Positions 47,003-54,072 of a stretch of 64,000 bases of DNA are shown here, piece after piece. The DNA is from Duganella aceris (GTDB taxonomy: Bacteria; Pseudomonadota; Gammaproteobacteria; Burkholderiales; Burkholderiaceae_D). Each line of letters opens with the position of its first letter. Within the stretch, counting starts at the first letter, position 1. Location of the stretch: assembly GCF_011090165.1 (NCBI RefSeq), contig NZ_JAADJT010000002.1:186001-250000 (forward strand), read 5' to 3'. Both the position numbers and the translations under genes were made by a program. The notes under the pieces are model-generated. The model was not told the DNA's origin, ran no database searches, and worked only from the letters and a program-made list of their open reading frames with translations.

Positions 47003-47548
47003 ATGAACTTCCTCGACACCTTAGCTCAACGCAATAAAAAATTCGCCTCGACCGGTTTTGTCGGCGGCTTGAAGATGATGCCGTCGCAAAGAACCGTGAT
47101 CATCGGCTGCGTCGATCCGCGCGTCGATCCGGCCGACGTGTTCGGCCTGGAAACCGGCGAGACCGTCGTTATCCGCAACGTCGGCGGCCGCGTCACCAAA
47201 GCCGCGCTGGAATCGCTGGCCCTGGTCGGCAAGCTGGCCAAGGCCGGCGGCAAGGAAGTCGGCCCCGGCTGGAACCTGGTGGTGCTGCACCACACCGACT
47301 GCGGCATCAACGGCTGCTCGCGGCTGGCGCCGGAACTGCTGGCGGACCATCTGGGCGTGCAGACGTCGGACTTCGACGCCATCGGCATCAGCGACCCGTA
47401 TAAATCGGTGGCGTTCGACGTCGCCGCGCTGCAGGCCAATGCCGACCTGCCGCAAGGGTTGACGGTGTCGGGAGTGGTCTACGATGTCGCCACCGGCCAG
47501 GCCGAGACGGTGGTCGCCCCCTTCCCGCTCGGCGGCAACGGCGACTGA
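47003..47548 (+). CDS. Beta-class carbonic anhydrase
   Basis: 181 residues. Zinc ligands of beta-carbonic anhydrases are present: Cys36 in GCVDPRVD (with the Asp38-Arg40 dyad), His97 and Cys100 in HHTDCGI. Interconverts CO2 and bicarbonate in the cytosol. It is short and without the N-terminal extension of CynT-type enzymes, similar to Rv1284-like small forms. GGAG lies at 46992-46995. The operator pair upstream links it to the efflux/hydrolase regulon of this region, an unusual context for a carbonic anhydrase. Confidence 0.88.
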   Translation: MNFLDTLAQRNKKFASTGFVGGLKMMPSQRTVIIGCVDPRVDPADVFGLETGETVVIRNVGGRVTKAALESLALVGKLAKAGGKEVGPGWNLVVLHHTDCGINGCSRLAPELLADHLGVQTSDFDAIGISDPYKSVAFDVAALQANADLPQGLTVSGVVYDVATGQAETVVAPFPLGGNGD

Positions 47549-47573
47549 GCGCAGCGACGGCGCCGTCCCGCGA

Positions 47574-48131
47574 TCAGGCCGGCCGGCGCGCGATGATCTC
47601 GCTCACTTCGTCGCACCAGGCGACATACGCCTGTTCGGCCAGCACGCCGCGCCGCGTCACCAGCAGCGGCCCGAGTTGCTTCTCGGTGAGCGCGGCCTGC
47701 CTGGCCAGAAAGAATTCCAGCTGCGACTGATGGTGCGCGCGCACCTCGGCGATCTGCCGCAGCGCCGTCTCGCGCGGCAACAAGTCGAAGCACAGCACCC
47801 GCAGGATCTGTTCATCCTTGATGGCCGGGCGCGGCGATGCGTTTGCGACCCACACCGTGAGCTTTTCCCGTCCGGAATCAGTGACACTGTAGATCGACCG
47901 CTCCGGTCCGCGCGTGCCGGGCAAACGCTCGGAGCTGATGAGTCCTTCTTTTTCCAGCTCGCGCAGCGCCGGATAGACCGAACTGTGCTCCACCGACCAG
48001 CAATGCTGGCCGACCACTTGCAGCCACTTGGTCAATTCATAACCGGAACGCGGCTCGTTGTAGATGCCGGCGAGCATCACGTATTTCAGCGGTTTTTCCT
48101 TGCCGGGCTTGGTTTCCATCGAATCGGTCAC
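47574..48131 (-). CDS. PadR-family transcriptional regulator
   Basis: 185 residues from GTG 48131, chosen for the GGGAG about 10 bp upstream. ATG 48119 and GTG 48164 are alternatives. N-terminal winged helix (LKYVMLAGIYNEPRSGYELTKW, VEHSSVYPALRELEKEGLI, YSVTDSGREKL) and a C-terminal helical dimerisation domain (Vir_act_alpha_C type, about 95-180). PadR proteins repress phenolic-stress or efflux genes and release DNA on ligand binding. It is divergent from a YCII-domain gene and a MATE pump, with two PadR-type dyads between them. Confidence 0.9.
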   Translation of the reverse strand: MTDSMETKPGKEKPLKYVMLAGIYNEPRSGYELTKWLQVVGQHCWSVEHSSVYPALRELEKEGLISSERLPGTRGPERSIYSVTDSGREKLTVWVANASPRPAIKDEQILRVLCFDLLPRETALRQIAEVRAHHQSQLEFFLARQAALTEKQLGPLLVTRRGVLAEQAYVAWCDEVSEIIARRPA

Positions 48132-48172
48132 GCGTTTTGCTCCCTGGTCTTCTTCACGACGCACTTTCCCTA

Positions 48173-48230
48173 ACTATGTTTTTTTTGACATAGTCAGCGA
48201 ATGGTGGCACTATGTATTTTTCCACATACT
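48173..48230. promoter_or_regulatory. Two PadR-type operators
   Basis: ACTATGT-N8-ACATAGT at 48173-48194 (perfect) and ACTATGT-N8-ACATACT at 48209-48230 (one mismatch). Both contain ATGT-N8-ACAT, the known PadR consensus. They lie between the PadR gene and the YCII/MATE genes, in an AT-rich promoter region, and predict autoregulation plus control of the divergent genes. Confidence 0.75.
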
Positions 48231-48298
48231 TGATTTTACCATGACCGCCGCCCCCATGCTCATCGCTGAACCCGCCGCCAACTTTAAAGGAAAAAACC

Positions 48299-48655
48299 AT
48301 GGAATTCGTTCTCGCCTTTCAACAACCGCTTGAAGTCTACGAAGAATACAGCGCCCCGCACGCGCGGCAGCAAGTGTCGCAGGCATGGAAGCAATACATG
48401 ATGGCGATGGGCGCCGCCGGCGTGCTGCGCGGCGGCAAGCAGCTCGATCCACGCCGCGCCAGCACCGTCAGCTTCTTCGAGGGCCGGCGCCAGCTGCGCC
48501 ACGGCCCTTCGGTGCTGAGCGACGCGCTGCTCGGCGGCTACGTCGTGATCGAGGTCGATACGCTGGAGGACGCCCTGAAGTGGGGCGAACTCAGTCCCAG
48601 CTCGCTTGCCGGCTTCACCGAGGTGATCCCGGTGCTGCCCATCCCCGGCGCCTGA
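48299..48655 (+). CDS. YCII-related (DGPF) domain protein
   Basis: 118 residues with the dimeric ferredoxin-like YCII fold: AWKQYMMAMGAAGVLRGGKQL, a short beta hairpin in place of the usual DGPF(A/T)E motif (RQLRHGPSVLSD), and GGYVVIEVDTLEDALKWGE. Function of the family is mostly unknown; some members are chlorodienelactone-related or signalling accessory proteins. AAAGG precedes the ATG. It is followed after 63 bp by the MATE gene and probably controlled by PadR. Confidence 0.82.
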   Translation: MEFVLAFQQPLEVYEEYSAPHARQQVSQAWKQYMMAMGAAGVLRGGKQLDPRRASTVSFFEGRRQLRHGPSVLSDALLGGYVVIEVDTLEDALKWGELSPSSLAGFTEVIPVLPIPGA

Positions 48656-48718
48656 CGTCACGAACCTTCCCTGGTCCGGCGCCCGCCGGGCCTGTCATTT
48701 ACCTTGTTCAGAACCATC

Positions 48719-50095
48719 ATGTCCCTTACCTTCGTCAACCAGACTGCGGCCGCCGCCGCGCCGGTCGCTCCCGTCAATCGCCTGTTGCACGGGCCGTTGC
48801 TGCCATCGCTGATCCGTCTTGCACTGCCGACCGTGGTCGTGCTGTTCATGACCACCTTGCTCAGCGTGGCCGAAACCTACTTCGTCAGCGCGCTCGGACT
48901 CGACGCCATCGCCGCCGCATCGCTGGTGGTGCCGGTGATGATGCTGATGACGATGGTGTCCAACGGCGGCATCGGCGGCGGCGTGTCGTCCGCCGTCGCG
49001 CGCGCCGTCGGCGCCGGCCGCCAGGACGAAGCGGAAAGCCTGGCCTGGCATACGCTGATCATCGCCACCGTGGCCGGCGCGCTGTTTTCACTGGTGTTGC
49101 TGCTGGCCGGTCCGGCGATTTACCGCAGCCTCGGCGGCGGCGGCGCGTCGCTGCGCCAGGCGACCCTGTATTCCAACATCCTGTTCGGCGGCGCCATTCC
49201 GTTCTGGTGCCTGATGCTGCTGCAGGCGGCGCTGCGCGGCGCCGGCAATGTCAAGGTGCCGGCGATGATCATGTTCGGCGGCGTGATCGCGGGACTGGCG
49301 CTGTCGCCGGTGCTGATTTCCGGCTGGCTCGGCGCGCCGAGGATGGGCGTGGCGGGCGCCGGCGTGGCCCAGGTGCTGTGCAACGTCGCCGCGCTGGGCG
49401 TGGTGCTGCGCTACATGCGCTCGGCCGCATCGACCTTGCGGCTGCGCCGCCATCCGCTGCGACGCCGGCACTTCGCCGCCATCCTTGGCGTCGGCCTGCC
49501 GTCGGCGGTCAACGCGGTGATGTCGGCGATGTCGATCACGGCGCTGACCGCGGCCGCCGGCGCCGTCGGCGTGGCCGCCATCGCAGGCTACGGCATCGCG
49601 TCCCGGCTCGACATGTTGCTGGTGCCGCTGATGTTCGGCTTCGGCACCGCCGCCATCACGCTGGTGGGCACCAACCTAGGCGCCGGCAATGTGGCGCGGG
49701 CGCGGCGCGTGGCGATCGTCAACGCGCTGTTCGTCGCCGCCATCGTCGGCGCGGTCGGGCTGGTGGTCGCACGGTATCCGCGATTGTGGCTGGGGCTGTT
49801 CACCAACGATGCCGCCGTGCTGGCCATCGGCAGCGATTATCTGCATGTGGTGGCGCCGTTCTACGCGGTCATCGGCGTGATCTTCGAACTCTACTTCGCT
49901 GGCCAGGGCGCGCGGCGGATTCTGTGGCCGATGAGCGCCAGCGTGGTCCGCTTCGTGGTCGCGCTGGCGGCGATGGCGCTGGTGGCGCGCGGCGTCGTCA
50001 GCCTTCACACGGCTTTTGTGCTGGTGGCGGCCGGCATCGTCGTCGCGGCCAGCGTCAGCCTGTTGGGCTTCCTGCGGACGCGTTGGGATCGCTGA
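48719..50095 (+). CDS. MATE-family efflux transporter
   Basis: 458 residues from ATG 48719. Twelve hydrophobic helices in two six-helix halves, with the MatE pattern LLPSLIRLALPTVVVLFMTTLLSV split at the first helix, FGFGTAAITLVGTNLGAGN in helix 8, and VAPFYAVIGVIFELYFAGQGA. Exports cationic or other toxic compounds using Na+ or H+. Probably co-transcribed with the YCII gene under PadR. Its 3' end overlaps the convergent MarR gene by 41 bp. Confidence 0.92.
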   Translation: MSLTFVNQTAAAAAPVAPVNRLLHGPLLPSLIRLALPTVVVLFMTTLLSVAETYFVSALGLDAIAAASLVVPVMMLMTMVSNGGIGGGVSSAVARAVGAGRQDEAESLAWHTLIIATVAGALFSLVLLLAGPAIYRSLGGGGASLRQATLYSNILFGGAIPFWCLMLLQAALRGAGNVKVPAMIMFGGVIAGLALSPVLISGWLGAPRMGVAGAGVAQVLCNVAALGVVLRYMRSAASTLRLRRHPLRRRHFAAILGVGLPSAVNAVMSAMSITALTAAAGAVGVAAIAGYGIASRLDMLLVPLMFGFGTAAITLVGTNLGAGNVARARRVAIVNALFVAAIVGAVGLVVARYPRLWLGLFTNDAAVLAIGSDYLHVVAPFYAVIGVIFELYFAGQGARRILWPMSASVVRFVVALAAMALVARGVVSLHTAFVLVAAGIVVAASVSLLGFLRTRWDR

Positions 50096-50552
50096 CGCTC
50101 ACCGCATCCGCGACACCGCTCAGCTGGCGATGCAAGGCATCGGAGAAGCGCCCTCCGACCAGCTGATCGAAGGCTTGCTGGGCGGCCAGCCACAGCGGGT
50201 GCGCCTGCGCATACCTGGCCTCGCCGGTCCCGGTGAGCCCGAACGTGAACTGGCGCGCGCCCGATCCGGTCCGACGCACCGTCAGCACCAGCTGGTCGCG
50301 CGTCAACGGCTTCATCGTCCGCAGCAAGGCGCTGCGTTCCAGCATCAGCTCGGCGCCCAGCTCACGCATCGACATGCCGGGATTCGCATATAACAAGGCG
50401 AGTATCACGAACTGGGTCGACGTCAGCGCCGCCGGCGCCAGATGCTGGTCGTACAGCCTGGAGATCTGGCGCGACGCCTGGCGCACCGGCAACAGATTAC
50501 ATTGCAGGATATCCGGCGTCCTCAGGGTCCGCGTATTGGTGGGGCTCGGCAT
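50055..50552 (-). CDS. MarR-family transcriptional regulator
   Basis: 165 residues from ATG 50552; upstream in-frame codons belong to the neighbouring gene. Winged helix about 45-125: LTSTQFVILALLYANPGMSMRELGAELMLERSALLRTM and the wing around LTVRRTGSGARQFTFGLTGTGEA, where the usual DxR motif is replaced by SGAR. MarR proteins are ligand-released repressors of stress and efflux genes. It starts 13 bp after the stop of the membrane-protein gene and is likely in the same unit. Confidence 0.87.
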   Translation of the reverse strand: MPSPTNTRTLRTPDILQCNLLPVRQASRQISRLYDQHLAPAALTSTQFVILALLYANPGMSMRELGAELMLERSALLRTMKPLTRDQLVLTVRRTGSGARQFTFGLTGTGEARYAQAHPLWLAAQQAFDQLVGGRFSDALHRQLSGVADAVSVSDPNASAGSPTG

Positions 50553-50565
50553 GGCGGCGCTCCGT

Positions 50566-51261
50566 TCAGCCGGCCGGCCGGCGCAGCGCGGCCAGGTTCT
50601 GGCGGATCGAGAAGATATGCAGGAAGATCGCCAGCGGCGCCAGGAAAGCCGGAATCCATACGAACGGCCAATCACCGAAGGCGGTGAACGGCGCGCCTTG
50701 CCAGGCCAGATGCGCCGGCCCCGGCAGCGAGGTCAGCGTGGTGAAGATGGTGTTGGACAGGATCGCCAGCCCCAGCACGTTCCAGCCGATGACCAGGCGC
50801 GGCGCCAAGTTCATGCGGGCGATCGCCCACGCCACCAGCGGCGCGCTCAAGCCCACCAGCACATCGACATTGCGCCCCTCGAAGGTCACCTGCGACGGCG
50901 CGCCGCCGCCCACGAACAATCCCCAGAACGCCAACTCGACGCCGATGCGGAAGGTCTGCATCGCCACCGGCCAGTGACGCGGCGTGTCCGCCAACAGCCG
51001 GCCGATGACCGCGCCGCGCTGCAGCAGCACCACGGCGGCCAGGGCGACCAGCGGCACCAGCGGGAAATGCGGCGGCTTCGCGTCCCACACCGACAGGAAA
51101 CCGCTATAGGCCAGCGAGGCGGTGAAGCCCAGCCAGCCGAAAATCGTCAGCGACGTCAGCACCATCTTGCGCCCGAGCAGGCAGCCCATGGCCGCCGACA
51201 TCACCACCACCACCGCCACCGTCAGCAGCGCGAGCCATCCATATACCAGGTTCAGCATCAC
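50566..51261 (-). CDS. Polytopic membrane protein of unknown function
   Basis: 231 residues with about six to seven hydrophobic helices (LVYGWLALLTVAVVVVMSAA, TIFGWLGFTASLAYSGFL, LVPLVALAAVVLLQ, TFRIGVELAFWGLFVG, APLVAWAIARM, FVWIPAFLAPLAIFLHIFSI). No family recognised with confidence. Start ATG 51261 with GGAGG 5-9 bp upstream; ATG 51258 also possible. Its promoter contains tandem operators shared with the divergent TetR gene. Confidence 0.75.
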   Translation of the reverse strand: MMLNLVYGWLALLTVAVVVVMSAAMGCLLGRKMVLTSLTIFGWLGFTASLAYSGFLSVWDAKPPHFPLVPLVALAAVVLLQRGAVIGRLLADTPRHWPVAMQTFRIGVELAFWGLFVGGGAPSQVTFEGRNVDVLVGLSAPLVAWAIARMNLAPRLVIGWNVLGLAILSNTIFTTLTSLPGPAHLAWQGAPFTAFGDWPFVWIPAFLAPLAIFLHIFSIRQNLAALRRPAG

Positions 51262-51278
51262 ATCCTCCGTCGAATAAG

Positions 51279-51324
51279 TTAGAGTTCACTTACAATCTAA
51301 AAATAGATTATACTAAAACTCTAA
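51279..51324. promoter_or_regulatory. Tandem 22-bp TetR-type operators in a divergent promoter
   Basis: Site 1 at 51279-51300 (TTAGAGT-N8-AATCTAA) and site 2 at 51303-51324 (ATAGATT-N8-ACTCTAA), starts 24 bp apart. The whole 46 bp also reads as one large imperfect dyad. Located 17 bp before the membrane-protein ATG and 38 bp before the TetR ATG, so one block can control both directions. TATACT at 51309-51314 inside site 2 may be a -10 element. Confidence 0.75.
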
Positions 51325-51362
51325 ATTGAACAAGGCATATTTGCCGAACAGGAGTGATCAGC

Positions 51363-51950
51363 ATGAAACGGTCAAAAATCGACACGGCCGATACGCGCAG
51401 GCGCATCGTATCGACCGCCTCCAGGCTCTTCCTGGAAAACGGGCTGGCGGAAACCGGCATCGCCCACATCATGGCGGCGGCCGGCCTGACCCAGGGCGGC
51501 TTTTACCGGCACTTCGATTCCAAGGATCAGTTGATCGCCGAAGCCAACATCGCCGCCAACGACGAGATGTTCGATTACTACGCGCAAGCGGTGGCCGGCA
51601 TGGCGCCGCGCCAAGCGCTCGACACCGTCGTCGGCCTGTACCTGCGCCAGTCCCACGGCGAAGGCCCGGAGTGGCTATGTCCCCTGCCCAACCTCGGCAG
51701 CGAGCTGCGCAACACCGACCGCAAGGTGCGGAGCGTGGCGATGGACGGCTATCAGCGGCTGGTGGCGTTCTTCACCACGCTGACCACCGCGCTGGGGGCG
51801 GCCGAGCCGCACGGCGTCGCCGACGCCATCGTCTCGACCATGGTGGGCGCGGTGATGCTGTCGCGGCTGGCGGTCGATCCGGCGATCGCGCAAACCATTC
51901 TCGACAGCACCGAACTGGCCGTCAACGCGCTGTTGCAGCCGGAACGATAA
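51363..51950 (+). CDS. TetR-family regulator (paralogue 1)
   Basis: 195 residues from ATG 51363, with AGGAG at 51350-51354. HTH at about 10-55 with recognition segment GLTQGGFYRHFDSKDQLIAEA. Strongly similar to the TetR at 55708-56325: SK-DTADTR-R near the start, TGIA-IM-AAGLTQGGFYRHF, MCPL or LCPLPNL-SELR. The Cys in WLCPLPNLGSEL resembles the conserved Cys of TetR_C_16/YxaF-like regulators. Divergent from the membrane-protein gene with shared operators, implying autorepression. Confidence 0.92.
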   Translation: MKRSKIDTADTRRRIVSTASRLFLENGLAETGIAHIMAAAGLTQGGFYRHFDSKDQLIAEANIAANDEMFDYYAQAVAGMAPRQALDTVVGLYLRQSHGEGPEWLCPLPNLGSELRNTDRKVRSVAMDGYQRLVAFFTTLTTALGAAEPHGVADAIVSTMVGAVMLSRLAVDPAIAQTILDSTELAVNALLQPER

Positions 51951-51966
51951 AAACGCCTTGCTATTT

Positions 51967-52012
51967 TTAGAGTCTAGATATACTCTATTTTTAGCAGTCA
52001 ATTGAACTCTAA
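51967..52012 (+). promoter_or_regulatory. Tandem 22-bp operators over the alpha/beta hydrolase promoter
   Basis: Site 1 at 51967-51988 (TTAGAGT-N8-ACTCTAT) and site 2 at 51991-52012 (TTAGCAG-N8-ACTCTAA), starts 24 bp apart. A plausible promoter TTGCTA (51958-51963)-N15-TATACT (51979-51984) overlaps site 1, so binding should block RNA polymerase. Ends 19 bp before the hydrolase ATG. Confidence 0.75.
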
Positions 52013-52031
52013 ATTAACCGAAAGGAATATC

Positions 52032-52916
52032 ATGACCAGCACCTCGTTGCCGTACATCGAACACCGCATCCAGCGCGCCCAAGGCCACATCCACACCCGC
52101 GAATACCCGGGCAGCGGTCCGGCCTTCGTGCTGATGCACGGCTTTCCCGACAACCTGCACATCTATGACGAGTTGGTGCCCTACCTGACGCAGGCCGGGC
52201 GCCGCGTGGTGAGCTTCGACTTCCTGGGCTTCGGCCAGTCGGCCAAGCCGGACGGCGCGGCCTACAACTTCGCGCAGCAGCTGGGCGACCTGGAGGCTGT
52301 GGTCAACGCGCTCAAACTTGAACGGATCATCCCGGTGGCGCACGACGCCGCCGGCCCGACCGCGATCAATTACACGCTGGCGCATCGCGACCGCGTCGCC
52401 GAACTGCACATTCTCAACAGCCTGTACGCGCGGACCCCGGCGATCCGCATGCCGGAACTGATCGAAGTGTTCGCCAGTCCCAGCCTGCGGGCGCTGGCCA
52501 CCGCGTTCACGCAGAGTCCCGAGCAGCTGGGCTGGCTGCTGGGCGTGCAGCAGGCGTTGTTCCATGCGGCGCTGCCGGCGCACCAGCAAGCGCACTTCCT
52601 TGAAGTGATGCCCGGTCTGATCGGCGACAATTTCCGCCAGCAGCCGAGCGCCCTGCCCGCCTTCGCGCAAATGAACGCCGACCTGTTCGCCGAAGTCACG
52701 CGCAACGCCGCCCGTCTGGACCAAGTGAAGGCGCTGGACCTGCCGGTCAGGATCATCTGGGGCGCCGCCGATCCTTACCTGGGCGCCGCGCTGGCCGAAG
52801 ACTTCCGCGCCGGCTTCGGCGACGTCACGCTCGACCTGATCGAGGCCGGCCACTGGCTGCAGATCGATGCGCCGGCCGAGGTGGCCGCGCTGATGACCAA
52901 GCCGCGCGGCCAATAA
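52032..52916 (+). CDS. Alpha/beta hydrolase with aspartate nucleophile (epoxide hydrolase/dehalogenase-like)
   Basis: 294 residues from ATG 52032, preceded by AAAGGAA. Oxyanion motif MHGFPDN (35-41), nucleophile elbow AHDAAGP with Asp105 in place of Ser, general acid in IIWGAADPYLG and His in EAGHWLQIDAP. An Asp nucleophile with an HGxP loop is typical of epoxide hydrolases and haloalkane dehalogenases, so hydrolysis of an electrophilic small molecule is likely. Cytosolic. It carries its own tandem TetR-type operators and follows the TetR gene. Confidence 0.88.
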   Translation: MTSTSLPYIEHRIQRAQGHIHTREYPGSGPAFVLMHGFPDNLHIYDELVPYLTQAGRRVVSFDFLGFGQSAKPDGAAYNFAQQLGDLEAVVNALKLERIIPVAHDAAGPTAINYTLAHRDRVAELHILNSLYARTPAIRMPELIEVFASPSLRALATAFTQSPEQLGWLLGVQQALFHAALPAHQQAHFLEVMPGLIGDNFRQQPSALPAFAQMNADLFAEVTRNAARLDQVKALDLPVRIIWGAADPYLGAALAEDFRAGFGDVTLDLIEAGHWLQIDAPAEVAALMTKPRGQ

Positions 52917-52932
52917 ACGCTGTGCCCGTGGC

Positions 52933-52967
52933 AAAAGGCCACCGCGCATAATGCGCGGTGGCCTTTT
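52933..52967 (+). terminator. Intrinsic terminator after the hydrolase gene
   Basis: Near-perfect 17-bp inverted repeat AAAAGGCCACCGCGCAT / ATGCGCGGTGGCCTTTT around one central base, ending in a T-run, 16 bp after the stop codon. Symmetric A- and T-runs mean it could also work in the opposite direction. Confidence 0.85.
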
Positions 52968-53258
52968 CGCTTTATCGCGGATTTCACGGCAGGGTATCTG
53001 TGGACGGGGTGTCGTTTTTTTCGGCTTTTACTAAAACCTGCGATCTCATGCTGCCTCACGATGACGATCGATATTTCATCGTAGCTGGCGCTAACTCCGG
53101 AACTAAACGGCGATAACGGCGTCTAACGTTTATAGGCTGCGGAAGCGTAGTAACGGTTAGCGGCCCAAACGGCGATTTTAGTAAGAGACAGCGCTCCTCA
53201 CTACAGCTTCGTGGTGGTTAGCGGCGCTTAGTAAAAACCCATTTTCAGGAGACCCCAC
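52968..53258. other. Intergenic stretch with imperfect internal repeats
   Basis: No convincing coding frame. AT content is higher than nearby. Words recur at about 60-bp spacing: AAACGGCGAT at about 53105 and 53168, GGTTAGCGGC at about 53155 and 53216, and TTAGTAA or TTTACTAAAA near 53026, 53177 and 53228. It may hold a promoter region, a small RNA or decayed repeats. Confidence 0.4.
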
Positions 53259-54065
53259 ATGTGTACCGACCTGCCCTTCGCATTCCCCATCCGCGTTCCC
53301 GATACGTTGCTGGTCGAAATGGGAAAATTCACCGGCCTTCATTGGAACGATTCGTTCGGGATGGAGCCCTACGTCTGCGAAGCGCTCCGCAATTATATGA
53401 ACCCTGCCCCGACACCGCAGGAACAAGCGGCGGCGCCATCCGAGTCCGGCTATCAGTGGAAGGAAGTGTTTCTTCCTGAAGGCACCAGATTGCGCGCGAG
53501 CTTCGACCGCAAACAGTATTTCGCCGTGGTGGAGGGGGCGGAAATCAAATACGACAAGTACGCCATTTCACCGTCGTGCTTTGCGAATCTGTACGGCGGC
53601 GGCAACCGCAATGCGTGGAAAGCCGTGTGGCTACGCCTTCCCGGCAGTACCGAATGGTTGCTGGCCGATGTATGCCGCGCCGCGCGCAAGGCCGCGATAG
53701 CACGCCTGATGGAGGGCGACGCAAAACGGGTCAGCCAGCCATTGCCGGCCGCGCCGGCCACGCCGCGTGCGGTGCCGGTTGTCGGCAAACAGCCGGGCAA
53801 GCCCGCGGCCACGCGGCAGGGCAAGCGTCCGCCGCCACGCCGAGCAAGCACCGGCCTCCCCCCTGACGCCGCCCTCGCCCGCGCCAACGTGCCGCCCGCA
53901 GAGGGCCGTTCCCGGCTGAACCCAGGCAAAGCCGCGCCATCCAGCGCGCCGGGCGCGGCGGATGGCGGACACGCCCAACGCAAAAAAGACTCGGGGCGAA
54001 GCGCGCGCCGCAAACACCGCGCGAGCAAGCCCATTCCCGGCGATGCGATAAACCCCATTTCCTGA
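53259..54065 (+). CDS. Protein with a RAMA-like domain and a long basic tail
   Basis: 268 residues, strong AGGAG 8 bp before the ATG. Residues about 65-135 (LPEGTRLRASFDRKQYFAVV, EIKYDKYAISPSCFANLYGG, NAWKAVWLRLPGS) resemble the RAMA/restriction-methylase-associated or DUF2924-type fold with its G-T-x-L-x-A and SPS-x-A motifs. Residues about 150-268 are Pro/Ala/Lys/Arg-rich and disordered (KRPPPRRAS, RKKDSGRSARRKHRASK), suggesting nucleic-acid binding. Function unknown. Domain assignment is by eye and moderate. Codon use changes in the tail but stays GC-rich. Confidence 0.7.
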   Translation: MCTDLPFAFPIRVPDTLLVEMGKFTGLHWNDSFGMEPYVCEALRNYMNPAPTPQEQAAAPSESGYQWKEVFLPEGTRLRASFDRKQYFAVVEGAEIKYDKYAISPSCFANLYGGGNRNAWKAVWLRLPGSTEWLLADVCRAARKAAIARLMEGDAKRVSQPLPAAPATPRAVPVVGKQPGKPAATRQGKRPPPRRASTGLPPDAALARANVPPAEGRSRLNPGKAAPSSAPGAADGGHAQRKKDSGRSARRKHRASKPIPGDAINPIS

Positions 54066-54072
54066 CGACGTC

